Positions 11,601-21,751 of a stretch of DNA of 64,000 nucleotides are shown here, piece by piece. Origin of the DNA: Boothiomyces macroporosus (taxonomy: Eukaryota; Chytridiomycota; Chytridiomycetes; Rhizophydiales; Terramycetaceae); assembly GCA_027604185.1 (NCBI GenBank), contig JADGKB010000010.1, positions 1 through 64,000 of the forward strand. Direction: 5' to 3'. Numbering within the stretch: position 1 is the first letter of the stretch; each line of letters opens with the position of its first letter. The notes under the pieces are model-generated. The model did not search any database and had not been told where the DNA came from. It saw only the letters and a program-made list of their open reading frames with translations. The translations under genes and the position numbers were made by a program.

Positions 11601-14600
11601 TTTTGCATCAGCACAAAAGTCGATCACTCCGGGCTTAGAGTTGGCCTGATTCATAATCTTTCTCCATGTTCTATCCATGGTTGTAAATCTTTTGGACTCG
11701 ACAGGAAGTTGAGTAACAATATCATCGCTGCCAAAGATAGGTTCCAAATAAAGCCATGACCTTTGACATGCAGACCAAGACTCTAACACTTCTTGAACTG
11801 TTTTAAGCTTGCTTTCCCACAAACTGATGCGGTCAGCGAAAGGCTTTTTGTATGGTGAAAAGCCCATACTTTGAGTCATTACCAAGTGGTCGTCTAACAT
11901 TCGAGTAACATCTTCGGATGTTTTCATGATATATGTACCAGTTTCTTTGTACGACAAAATTTCCAAATCGATTGCCTTCCATTCAATATCCATTTTATCA
12001 AGAGCATTTTCGATCGAGTATTCCTTTCCAGCAACATCACATACTTTGGAAATAGTATCAATTTTGTCCAACAATTTCATTTTGAGCAAATCTGTCAAAG
12101 TGAGATGGTCATCTGGTTTCACTTTGAGTTTGAGCTCATCCCCGAGAATGTCCCAGTGTCGTTCGCGCATACCAGGATTTCGGAGTGCTTGGATGAGAGG
12201 AATGTTTGGTTTGAAGTCTTCCATTTCTTCTTTGATTTGCTTGGCAACTTCATAGCAGCCAGGAGAGTTTTTAAAAGTCTTTAAACTTTTAAAGATGTTT
12301 CTTGAAGCATTCAAGTGTTGCTTTTCGACTTCTTCGGCATTTAAATCGATAAAACTTCCCAACATCCACTGGTCCTTCCATTTAACCCAGTCATTAGCAG
12401 TAAGCCACAAATTCTTGTATGCTTCGAATTCTCTAGGGAACTGACTAATTTCTTCATATTTGGTTGGTTCCAGCCCAAACAATCTTTCTCTGCTGTTGAT
12501 CAACGTATTCATTGCCTGGGCATCTTTAATTTCATTGCTGATACGGTTTACTTCAGAAACAATTTCGTTGATTCGTGATAGATCGTGGTGTTTGCTAAAA
12601 TCGTTGATGTATGTTCCCAAAGCAACAATTCTGTCCTTGAATATTTCCTGGTCGTTTTGTAAACTCTTGAAGAATGCTTGCTCCTCGGACGCGATTGTGG
12701 TTTCAGCAGTAATCATCATCTCTTCAATTTTACCTGGCCATCCAAATGCAGTCCATTTTGCACGCATATCTTCATTTCCACACTCGTAGCGGTATTTCTC
12801 TAGTGCATCGTAGTATTTGAGCATTTCTTGTAGTCTACCATTATGATATTTGGTGATCTCTGGGACTGTCTTCATATATTCTCGTAATTCCATCAGTTCT
12901 TCTATTTTGGTAGGTCTTTCCTTCAATCGTGCTTGAACAGCAGCAAATGACTGAATAATAGAAAGTGCTAGTTTTGAAGCCCGTTTTGCAATCAATTCCA
13001 TAATGACTTTGCTTAAATCCTTTCTCAAGCAAGATCGAACATTTTCACAGGATACCCAAAACATACCTAAATTGGTATAGCTTGGGATATCCTTTTCCAG
13101 CTCTTCCCAATCTTTAGAGAGCTTTGCTATATCATGCTCCATTTCTTCAAGCGATTTTTCTTTAGCCTCATAGTCTTCTGAAAACGATCCAATATCCAAA
13201 TTAAGCAGCTTAAGGTGCTGGTCAAAATGCCTGATGTATTCTTGCAAAAGCGCCGTACTATCTCTGACTGTTTGCACGAGGGACGCTCGTAACTTTCGAA
13301 GGCTTTGATCTTTTGGGTGAATAGGTTGCAAAAATGGTTTAGAAGCCCAAAAGATTTGGTCAAGTACTAGCGGTTCCAATTGCGGCAAGTTTTCTGAAGC
13401 AGAGAATGCCTTGTCAAAGATGTTTAGTAAGGTAGTTTCAAACGCTGTAATATCCATATTGTATTGCAATTTGCCAAATTTGAATAGAATATCAATCACA
13501 AATAAGGGCTTTTTTGTGTTCTCGCCATTGTTTTTGCTACTTGGATCAATTACCTTGACATCATTGGTGCCTTTGATGATCACTTGCTGACAAGCTATTC
13601 CTTTAATGAATTTCACATAGTCATTGAGTGAGTTGATGATCAAAAATCTGAGCGAGTCCTGCATCACGAATTTTAATGCGTTCATAAACTTTTTGAGTTT
13701 ACTGATTTTATAGACCTCCATATTGGACTCTTGCATGTTGAACCAGCCCTTCCCTACATCTTTGAAGCCGTTTCTTACAATGTTCTTTAATGTTGTAATC
13801 CAACTTGGTTAGGACATATTACCTGTCTTTCAACTGGTTCTTGATGTTTACCAACGACTGAGCCTGGATTTGTTCAAATTCATCCAGCTTTACTGTCTTT
13901 GTAATATTGGTAGCAAATATTGGAGTGTTTGCCAGTTTGTCACATTCCGTTCTGACTTTGCAAAGGGTTCTAATTACCTCTACTTTTGTCAAATAGGATG
14001 TAAAGGAGAATTTGTAGCTGGCTTCTTTCCAGTCGTAGTGAGGTATTACCACCTTGCCACACTCTGGTGGCGAAACTGGTTCTGGAGGTAGTGGCAACTC
14101 AACCTTTGCATACAGAGGTTGATCTCTGAAATAGGACATTTCGTAATCAAATAGCATCCTGTTGTGCGATCTATAATATTCTCTTTGAAGTTGTTTGATT
14201 ACATTATCGGCAACTGCAGTTGAGAGTAATTGCTTCAACTCCTTGCTGGTTCCAACTGCAGATGAGATAATCTTCTTCAAAGACTCTTCACTGAGTTGAA
14301 CCCACAAGTTATCTATTGGCATGTTATCGATGCAAAAGTTGTATTTGAGATGAAGTGCGGTTTGATATCTTAAATAAAAGGCTTTTGCAATCCTCTTGGC
14401 AAAGTTGATTGGATCCTCTGCCAAAAACATGATGTTGATTCTAAATTATTCAACAAATACCTATGCAGCCATAGCTCTTTACCATCAATTACCTCTCTTG
14501 GATCACTGGCTACATCAAATTCTTCTGTAATTCCATCATCCTCTGGATGGATAACAGGCTGCCCAGCTTCTTTTCGATCCAATTCCCAGCCATTATAGGT

Positions 14601-15482
14601 CCGCCATTTGACCTTCCATTTTTGATGTAATTCATCATATGCCACCGCTATACAATCTTGCCATTGAACGCCGTCAAATGCTTTTGCTGGCAAGGGTACC
14701 ACCGCATATCTGATTTCTGGAAATCCTTTTTTGACGAGCTTAACCGGCTTGAATCGCACCGAATTTTCATCGTCAGGTATGGCAGACATGTCCAACCAGT
14801 CATCCACAGTTCGCGGATCAAATTCAGAGTCATCAAATACTTCAAGTGGTAGCATATCCGATAAATCCTTAATTTTTTGCTTTTCTTCAGGCTCTTTCTT
14901 TTCCAAATCTTCTTCAATGGCAACATTTGTCATTGAATCTGTTGCTTGTTTGACATTTGGAGGGGAGTGAAATGAATCCAGAGATAATAAACCAGCTTCT
15001 TTGAGTTTATCTAGCTCTACAGAAATTAGCGCTTGGATATTCTGTGACGAATAGAAGCGCTTTTTCCTTTCTATTTCAATCTTTCTTGGCGTTTGATCAT
15101 AAGTGGTAATAAATGGTAGCATTACTTTGGGCTCCATTGCTTTGCGGTAATCAATAAACGGTTCTAAAACTTGTCTCTTTTCTACTTTCTGCTCCGTCGG
15201 TTGAGGCAGCGCTGGATGCCTTTTGACTTTTTCTACCACAAATGACTTTGAACTTGGTAAAGAATATTTGTATTTTTTAATATTAGGTAGTGGTTTAAAC
15301 TCTGAAAAACTTTGTTTTCGTTGTAATAATTCACTATATAATCCTTTCTTTTGGTTATCTGCTGACGGCGCGTATAGTGGTGCAGCTGCTGGAGAATCAA
15401 CATGTACTTGGACATGCCTTTCAGCGACCACCATCGGCTCCAATGTCAAAGGAAGGTGTATTTTCCCTGAATTTTGAGTCAT
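2677..15482 (-). CDS. Axonemal inner-arm dynein heavy chain (DNAH1-like group)
   Basis: Predicted 4227 aa in seven exons. This motor chain of a single-headed inner arm slides doublet microtubules in the flagellum. In order: an N-terminal tail and linker to about residue 1500; AAA1 P-loop GPAGTGKT (about 1570); AAA2 GPPGGGKS (about 1850); AAA3 GATGTGKS (about 2200); AAA4 GVGGSGRQ (about 2550, the usual degenerate AAA4 loop); the stalk coiled coil and microtubule-binding domain at roughly 2750-3050; AAA5, AAA6 and a C-terminal domain ending in [10 protein letters not shown]. Introns: 14441..14460, 13804..13822, 10843..10863, 9158..9179, 5573..5593, 5332..5350 (19-22 nt). Removing them gives one uninterrupted frame. 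The N-terminal patch [20 protein letters not shown] and the total length suggest the DNAH1 subgroup, but the exact subfamily needs a tree. Confidence 0.95.
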
Positions 15483-15629
15483 TGATTTGTAAAACTTTTA
15501 CGCGCTCTATTTGTCTAATGACGTGTCTAGACAAAATTCAAGACTTGCTTAGCATTTGTAGGCGTGATTGGAACATATTATCCGAATGTCAAGCCTAAAA
15601 GTGCAAATTGCAGAATATTTATGATTATA

Positions 15630-16144
15630 TTAGAGTTTCTTTTGCCCAATCCAACCCATCGCCTTCAATCTCTTTCCAATTGGCGGCGTGAGAGCGGCAG
15701 TGATACCAATCTTTATAGGCGAGAATAGTTTCGTCATCAACAGCGCCAACAATAAATTAGTAGCAACAGTTTGGAATTTAGGAGTCTTTGCCCATTCTGG
15801 CAGCCATTTGATATCTGATTCTACTTTTTCTTTTTTTTCTTCTGGCTTCATTCCTACTATTGATCTTAATTTATTGAACGCAGCGCTAATATCATCCTGA
15901 GTTATTCCTAAATAAGTGATTGATAGAAAGCATCCCCAGTACGTAATGAAAGCCAGAGTTCCATAAACACCAAGTGCAACCGGTCCGTATTCTCTTGCAA
16001 GTTCCTTAAACGAGGCATACCGACGTACCGGGTGCAATTTAAACTGATTAATTTTGAATGCGTTAAAGCGAGTCGATTTAGTTGGTCGTAAACTAAATAT
16101 TCCAAGTGATGCAGTGTGTAATGCTCGAGGCTTCAGGAATTGCA
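15630..16144 (-). CDS. DUF1279 (FAM210-like) mitochondrial membrane protein
   Basis: Predicted 171 aa, intronless. The N-terminus (MQFLKPRALHTASLG...) is rich in Arg, Ser and Ala and free of acidic residues, like a mitochondrial targeting signal. It is followed by FKELAREYGPVALGVYGTL and a hydrophobic hairpin, the hallmark of the DUF1279 family (FAM210A/B). A second hydrophobic stretch (TVATNLLLALLMTKLF) and a basic tail close the protein. FAM210 proteins act in mitochondrial protein homeostasis; the role here is inferred from family only. The frame is open further upstream to 16286 with another ATG, but that part is low in coding character and I treat it as leader. The dynein gene starts 147 nt downstream on the same strand. 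Confidence 0.75.
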
Positions 16145-16453
16145 TTTTGAAAAAAGAAATCAAAACCCGACGGGAATCTAGTTTTGCTTTGGCTTCCAAT
16201 GAAAACGCAAGTTGAACAATTAAATAGTTTCTAATAATATTACTGAGACTGTATTTAAGCTTGTTCGTTAGACATGAATTTCTCAATCTAATTAACTTCT
16301 TGCGTTCTGTACAGCAAGTAGAATCTCTTCAAAATGAAGACTAATGAAGCAATACAAAGTGTACAAATATATATAAGTAAAAAAACGTGGATCTGATCTG
16401 CCATCTCTACTTTGAATAATCACCGACTGTACACATGTGGCCATCTTGTTTGC
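16145..16453. other. Intergenic stretch, no gene seen
   Basis: AT-rich sequence between the FAM210-like start and the stop of the small gene on the same strand. No conserved reading frame or RNA gene was recognised. Confidence 0.5.
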
Positions 16454-16775
16454 TTACTCAGTTTGGTACATTTCATCCACTTGCAACTGTAAAGTGCTTC
16501 GCTTTACTTTTTCAGTGAGAAACCCTAATGCCATAGACTTTTCATGTTCTCTGTGTTCAAGAAGATTGTTGTGATGTTGATTAAGCAACTCTTCATAATC
16601 CTCATCAATCGCAGTCTGGTTAGAAATAGATTACTCTGTTCATATTCAACAGTACATTTTGAAATTTCACTTTTTCCAAAACGGTTGTGCTTATTTTGAC
16701 CTTATCTGAAAATTCTGGGATATCTGTCGGATCCGGAATAGCTAGACGAGCTATCAAAGAGGTTGCCGCTCTCAT
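16454..16775 (-). CDS. Small unrecognised protein, possibly missing 5' exons
   Basis: Predicted 100 aa from the first good ATG, with one intron at 16616..16634 (19 nt, ending CTAACCAG). The joined reading runs VLLNMNR-TAIDEDYEELL. The C-terminal half is charged and helical (EELLNQHHNNLLEHREHEK), ending DEMYQTE. The frame is open a further 20 codons upstream of the chosen ATG without another ATG. Coding-like fragments sit on the same strand at about 16860-17095 (FERTKLNSRMHESL; FKLFTMGGEKSKAIEM), so the gene may begin further up. I do not recognise the family. Confidence 0.45.
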
Positions 16776-17270
16776 TGCGACACGGTTGTTGAAGTCGTAC
16801 AAGAAAATGTTTTCACAAAACTTGGAATAAAACAATCATAAACTGATGGCGGTTATTCTCACATATTGAATTCAATGTTTCTTTGTTTCACCTGTCTCGA
16901 AATTGGTCATTTCTATGGCATATGGCTTTGCTTTTTTCCCCGCCCATTGTGAAAAGCTTAAACATGATGCGGGTCTCTTAATCAATAACATTATTCTTGA
17001 TTACAAGCTTTCATGCATCCGCGAGTTTAGTTTCGTTCTCTCAAAGTTGGCCGCAAGCTTACTGATGTTTTTGGCATACTCGTTTAGGAAGAATTGCACA
17101 TTAAAGGAAAATTATGGCGATTTCTATATTTAAACGCCCTTTAAGACTCACAGCGGCCAACATATGTTATGAGTATTCCAGTATCATGATAGATGGGCAT
17201 TTATTCCCCATATTTCTAGTACCCGATCGCTCGTCTGATACCATGCGTTTCTTCTCTTTTGTCCCACATT

Positions 17271-17276
17271 GATAAG
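17271..17276 (+). promoter_or_regulatory. GATAAG motif upstream of the GATA factor
   Basis: An exact HGATAR-type site about 440 bp upstream of the start codon of a GATA-family gene. It fits auto- or cross-regulation by GATA factors, as seen in fungal nitrogen and iron regulators. A 6-mer this AT-rich is also expected by chance. Confidence 0.3.
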
Positions 17277-17549
17277 AAGAGAGGCACCTCAACAGGGGAG
17301 GACTTGAAAAAATTTCTCCTTGTGAAATCAGCCACAATGAGTCAAAAAATTAAATTTCTAATGAATATTTGTAGGCTCAAGAGATACTGGCGTGGAAATA
17401 TAGATAGGTAACCTACAAATTCCTACAAATATTATTTGGTTTGTGACTCTGCAGTTGGCCGGTGTATTTTGATTTTTTTTCAGGTGGAGTTTGTATTAGG
17501 TCTGTTCCACCGTTTATCAAAAATCAGAGCCCTCATTCGCCCGACAGCC

Positions 17550-17557
17550 TATAAAAA
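17550..17557 (+). promoter_or_regulatory. TATA-box-like element of the GATA factor gene
   Basis: TATAAAAA is followed by an A-rich segment, about 156 nt before the ATG. The position suits a core promoter with a 100-nt leader. No transcript data are available to confirm it. Confidence 0.35.
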
Positions 17558-17712
17558 CGAACGAAAAAAAATTTCCCCATCTTTTTCAGTACCTGAACAA
17601 AACCACTTGGCGTGGCATTTTATGAATTACTACTTTATTAACAGACACACTGGAAAACACATCGGCTGCGATTGCGATTGAACTACTCGAACAAACCAAG
17701 AACTACTATTAT

Positions 17713-18375
17713 ATGCAAACTATCAAGACTGAACAAACTTTTACAAACGATTGGATTAACGATTCTTACATGTGGTCATTAGACTCTAGTGACAACCTGA
17801 TGGAATCCTTCATTAACGACTCTTTCCTCAAAGAAGACCCACCATCCCCAATTTCCTCTGCAGAAACACTCGTCCAATCGGAAATTCAAACTCAACTGGA
17901 ACCACAATTTGTGCCGTTTTCTTTTAATGGTCCAAAGCAATATGATGTCTACCCTAAATATCAACCATTCATTCCGCCTACTCAAACCCTCCCAACCTCT
18001 CCAGTTTCTATAACTTCTGAAAAGGAAGAACGCAAGCTGACTGCTTCTGAAAAGAAGAAGATGCGAGAATATGCTCGTAACCTGACTTGCTTCAACTGCA
18101 AAACCAACAAAACCCCATTGTGGAGAAGAACAGAAGACAAGCAGCACAACCTGTGTAATGCTTGTGGATTATATTACAAACAATACAAGTCCCACAGACC
18201 AGTAGCCTACAAGGACCGCCATCCTAGAGCCCCAAAGAGGCAGCCTCCTACAGAAAAGAGCGCACTTCTTGAGCAGATGTTGGTTCAAGTTGCAAACTCT
18301 TCAGCCGTATCTGGCGGATCTGTTACTCTGGATTGGTCCCAACTTGAAGCCCTTATTAACGCTGCTCGCAATTGA
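17713..18375 (+). CDS. GATA-type zinc-finger transcription factor
   Basis: Predicted 220 aa, intronless. A single GATA finger at residues 121-146 has the form C-x2-C-x18-C-x2-C (CFNC...CNAC) with LWRR in the loop and a basic tail (YYKQYKSHRPVAYKDRHPRAPKRQ) that contacts DNA. The 18-residue loop is the fungal type IVb spacing; animal fingers have 17. The N-terminal 95 residues are acidic, Pro/Ser/Gln-rich and probably activating. The C-terminal 40 residues (LEQMLVQVANSS...WSQLEALINAA) could form a short dimerising or regulatory helix. The regulated pathway cannot be told from sequence. It has an unusually long upstream region for this genome, as expected for a regulated gene. Confidence 0.93.
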   Translation: MQTIKTEQTFTNDWINDSYMWSLDSSDNLMESFINDSFLKEDPPSPISSAETLVQSEIQTQLEPQFVPFSFNGPKQYDVYPKYQPFIPPTQTLPTSPVSITSEKEERKLTASEKKKMREYARNLTCFNCKTNKTPLWRRTEDKQHNLCNACGLYYKQYKSHRPVAYKDRHPRAPKRQPPTEKSALLEQMLVQVANSSAVSGGSVTLDWSQLEALINAARN

Positions 18376-19005
18376 CATTATTTTGTAATAAAATTCTATT
18401 TTTAACACTTTCTTCATTCCAGTTGTTTAATTAAATTACGTAAGCCAGGTTTTGGCTGTGTGGTTACGGGGCCGTGGAGCGATAAGAAATTGATAAGAAA
18501 CTTTCCGGGGCAACCGCAAAGATTCTTTTTGTCATACGACTTGATCCCTATCCATTGATCCTAAGGCTGTCAAAACCGGATTTAAGAGCGATCGAGAGCG
18601 GTAAACGGTATATGTGATCAACTATAATTTGCTCGGGAATATTTATGCAACACTTTTGAACCAAACTAAACCAAAGTCCATTTTACCATTGTTGGATTAA
18701 TCACATGTGCAAAATTTACCTGTGAAACCATATGAAAACGTGAAAATGGGAAATAAAAAGGAGAAATGCACAGTGAAGTTTTCACATGAATGATTGCCAT
18801 GTAATTGATTAGAAGAGTCGAGGCTAAGGGGTAACACCGTAGATATTCAAGGTTACTGGTGAAATTAGATGATTATCAATGTGAAACTAGATTGTAACAT
18901 TAGATTGTAACACTAGAGTGTCATTGCATAACCCTAATTAACCTTATTTGAATATATAAATCTAATATTTATCTCTTGAATTTACAGTTTCAAATTTTCA
19001 AATTT
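18376..19005. other. Intergenic stretch between GATA factor and THOC1
   Basis: About 630 bases with no reading frame recognised. It contains two GATAAG sites 11 bp apart (18481 and 18492) and a short direct repeat, TAGATTGTAACA, twice in tandem near 18890-18915. It probably combines the GATA-gene terminator with the THOC1 promoter. Confidence 0.5.
18481..18497 (+). promoter_or_regulatory. Pair of GATAAG sites, 11 bp apart
   Basis: Two exact GATAAG motifs in the same orientation, one helical turn apart, between the GATA factor and THOC1. Closely paired sites are typical of functional fungal GATA-factor targets. No expression evidence is available. Confidence 0.35.
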
Positions 19006-20568
19006 ATGGATCTGTTTGAGATTTGCAATCACAAAATACAAACTGTACTAGCACAACCAGACATTAAACAATCGTTGATACAACAAAACTTTAATGATAA
19101 AGATGTTCTTGGCTTTACTTTAAAATCACTGATATTACAATCTTCTGTCGATTTGGATTTCAATTTGATTTTCAAACTACTTGATTTAACAATTTATGCA
19201 TCTGAATTGGATTTGATTGACCAAGGAGTACCGCTATTAGCAATAGAGGACTTACTTGACGTCCTTCCTGTTGATCAAGTAGAGAAAGTAATGGAGTACA
19301 TGGAGAATCGAGCGGATTCGCTGCTTGCGAATTTGGATCCTGGGAGGGGAAAAGGGTTAACTTTGCTGCGCATATGTAATGAATTGTTGAGGAGACTATC
19401 GAAATACAAACATACAGAACTGTGCGGGCGTATCTTATTATACTTGTCACTTGTGTTCCCAATATCAGATAAATCAATATCCAACAGATCTGGAACATTT
19501 AATACAGAAAATAATACTATTTATGAAGAGAGTATTGAAGAAGGAGACTTTTACAATGATTTTTGGTTTATACAAAAATATTTCAGTAATCCACTGTTGC
19601 TACAAACGGAAACTGAATTTAGCGACTTTAGCAGCAAATTCGATTTGATACTGAATCAATTTGAAGATATTTTGGAACAAGAGCGAAAAGAGTTGAAGAA
19701 GGATGATAAAAAAGAACCAAAAAAGAAACGTTTAAGCAATGGATCCTTCTTTTTCCCAAAGTATCTTACAAACAAGGCTCTATTTGAACTTCAAGTAATT
19801 GAATTTAACTCTAGTTGAATGATCCATACTTCAAAAGACAGATATTGACCCAGTTCTTGATAACACACCAATTCTTGCTCCATACAAGCACCAAAGATAA
19901 AGAAGAAAGGAAAATTAAATTCCCAGTTAAACTAAGCGACGAACAGTTGAAATGGCTAAACACTTCTAAATCGCGCACGATGAAGATCATGGACAAAACA
20001 TCACCACATGCCAGGACCTTTCTTAAAACAGTGCAAACTATACTGACACACGAAAAGAATTGGATAAATTGGAAAGATAACTCTTGTGAGGTATTTGAAT
20101 TACCTCATACCGTCTTTCCGCCTCCTAAAGCAAAGAATATTTATATCTCCAAAACTATTGACCAAAACTATATTGGAAATGATGAACTATCAAAATTGTG
20201 GGCTTTTAAAGATGTGGAATTGAAAAAGAGTGAAAAAACAATTGATTCGTGGATAAAAGAGCTTGATTTGACTGTTGCTGAAGATTTGGAAACTCCGTTG
20301 GATGGGATCGAAAAAGAATATCTGTTGTACAACCAAGATAGATTCAACTGGCTGGCATATAGATTAGTTAAAAACAAGCTCGTGTTCAATGGTACAGATA
20401 TTGATGCGAAATGCCCTGGCAAGACTCTGTTGAGAGTATGGAGAGAAAAGGTGAATTTTATTAATATAGAATGGAAGAGTATACCAACCAAACGAAGCTG
20501 AAAAAAAGAGAGCTTTGGAAGAAGAGGAGCTTGAACGCAAAAGATTAAAAATGGAGGTTGACCAATAA
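19006..20568 (+). CDS. THOC1: THO complex subunit 1 (THOC1/Hpr1)
   Basis: Predicted 507 aa. THOC1 is a core subunit of THO/TREX, which couples transcription elongation to mRNA packaging and export in the nucleus. The core family block is clear: TLLRICNELLRRLSKYKHTELCGRILLYLSLVFPISDKS. It is followed by FNTENNTIYEE, a K-rich linker, NDPYFKRQILTQFLI, and the KYIWKD-like C-terminal region. Introns: 19795..19814 (20 nt) and 20451..20469 (19 nt, one of three GTG donors). Without the second splice the frame stops early; with it the protein continues NGRVYQPNEAEKKRALEEEE to the charged end. The start is MDLFEIC, the first ATG in frame. Confidence 0.92.
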
Positions 20569-20589
20569 ATACCAAGTTTTTTATTACAA

Positions 20590-21082
20590 TTACCTATTTG
20601 ATCCAGCATGGTAATCAACTTCTTTATCAGGCGGATCCCATAAATGAAGTTTTCTCCTCCAGCTCCTAACTAACCCGTCCCACGCTCTCTTTGAACATTT
20701 ACTATATTTATCTGGTGTTTCTGGATGAGGAAACTTCCGTTCATGTTTTGGAACAGTAGCAATGTACCGCTTATACCCAACAGTATTCTACATTAACAAA
20801 ACTTACTTTTCCATAATCTATTTGCTTCTGCCGTTGCTCTAGCCGTCTATCATCACAGGGCAAATCTTTAATCCCAGATCCTTTAGATGATTGAGTAAAC
20901 AACGATTCTACGACTGAATTTACCTCTGATTCTGTAGATATTTTCTCTAGCAAATCTTCCTGCTCTGGTTCTTGGTAGCTTACTTTTTTACTTGTAAACA
21001 GTGGTGCCCAGTCTTGGTATTGGTAGTCGTATTGGATGGGTATGAACTCTGGGGCTGATATTGCTTCTTCCAACTTTTTCAT
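20590..21082 (-). CDS. SLBP: Histone mRNA stem-loop binding protein
   Basis: Predicted 157 aa. SLBP binds the 3' stem-loop of replication-dependent histone mRNAs and drives their processing and translation. The RNA-binding domain covers residues 80-150: RRLEQRQKQIDYGK-NTVGYKRYI, then TPDKYSKCSKRAWDG, SWRRKLHLWDPP. These match the family pattern (R-Q-K-Q-I-x-Y-G-K-N-T, KY-x-R-x-W-D, W-R-R-x-L-H-x-W-D-P-P). The intron at 20788..20806 (19 nt) falls inside the domain, and removing it joins DYGK to NTVGY. The frame upstream stays open without an ATG for about 70 codons, so an alternative 5' exon is possible. SLBP is absent from model Dikarya, so its presence is informative. Confidence 0.92.
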
Positions 21083-21306
21083 GCTGGAGTTGGTGAATTT
21101 CCTTCTTTCCTTGTGTTTAATTTTGATTTGAAAAAAGTCTGGACAAGCAAGCCATTTAGAAAATTTGGTTTTGAATGGACATTTTTTATTATTAGATATA
21201 AGCCGGGTATCTGGAAGGTTTAAGTCTATTATCCAGTTTATTTGGATCTTTTTACATTGTTTAATTCCACAAATAGAGATAATCCAAAATAAAAGAATAT
21301 CAAGGT

Positions 21307-21725
21307 TTATTTGAATGCTTGTACCTTGTCTTGGAAGGTGGAAGAAATATGAGAAGTTAAATTAATCAAATCATCAAGACCTCTATGTAAAGCATCTACA
21401 GCACTGATAGAACCATCTGTCTGTATTCTTAAATTCACCATGTATTCTGAAGGATGAGGGATCGAGTATCCACAAAATTCCACTGCAGGGCTGGGTTAAC
21501 ACAAAAATACTTTTTCATTATAATATATCGAAGTGCGTTTCCTAACGTATGGTCTTCGTCTCTGATACAAAAAGTTGCTGCTCCAGGATCTGATTCATTA
21601 CTGGCAACCTGAATTAATCCCAAACTTACAACTTCAATCTTTGGTCCAGTAGTTGACGGAACTCCTCCATTAACATATGTATCAAATCCATTCTCGTCTT
21701 GAACAGCAGGCTCTTGCATTACCAT
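21307..21725 (-). CDS. RPC19: RNA polymerase I/III shared subunit RPC19 (AC19)
   Basis: Predicted 132 aa. AC19 pairs with AC40 as the alpha-like assembly platform of RNA polymerases I and III. The family block [36 protein letters not shown], followed by VNLRIQTDG and a C-terminal helix, is complete. The intron at 21491..21510 (20 nt) lies between RYIIMK and NPAVEF; without it the frame ends early. The start chosen is the first of two Met codons (MVM). It is divergent from DNAAF2, with only 26 bp between the two ATGs. Confidence 0.93.
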
Positions 21726-21751
21726 TTTGATTTTTGAAAAAAAAAACAAAA
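21726..21751. promoter_or_regulatory. 26-bp divergent promoter gap (RPC19 / DNAAF2)
   Basis: All the sequence between two divergent start codons is an A/T-rich 26-mer. Core promoters for both genes must reach into each other's transcribed or coding sequence, or leaders must be almost absent. Confidence 0.6.

Larger units (their letters stand above)
16776..17712. promoter_or_regulatory. Upstream region of the GATA factor gene
   Basis: About 940 bases. The right half looks like a promoter and long leader: a GATAAG site at 17271, a TATA-like TATAAAAA at 17550 about 160 bp before the start codon, and A-rich or pyrimidine-rich runs after it. The left half holds coding-like minus-strand fragments that may belong to the small gene to the left. 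Confidence 0.4.

Noticed and set aside
18976..19005. THOC1 start at 18976
   Set aside because: That codon is TTG; the first ATG in frame at 19006 gives a typical N-terminus.
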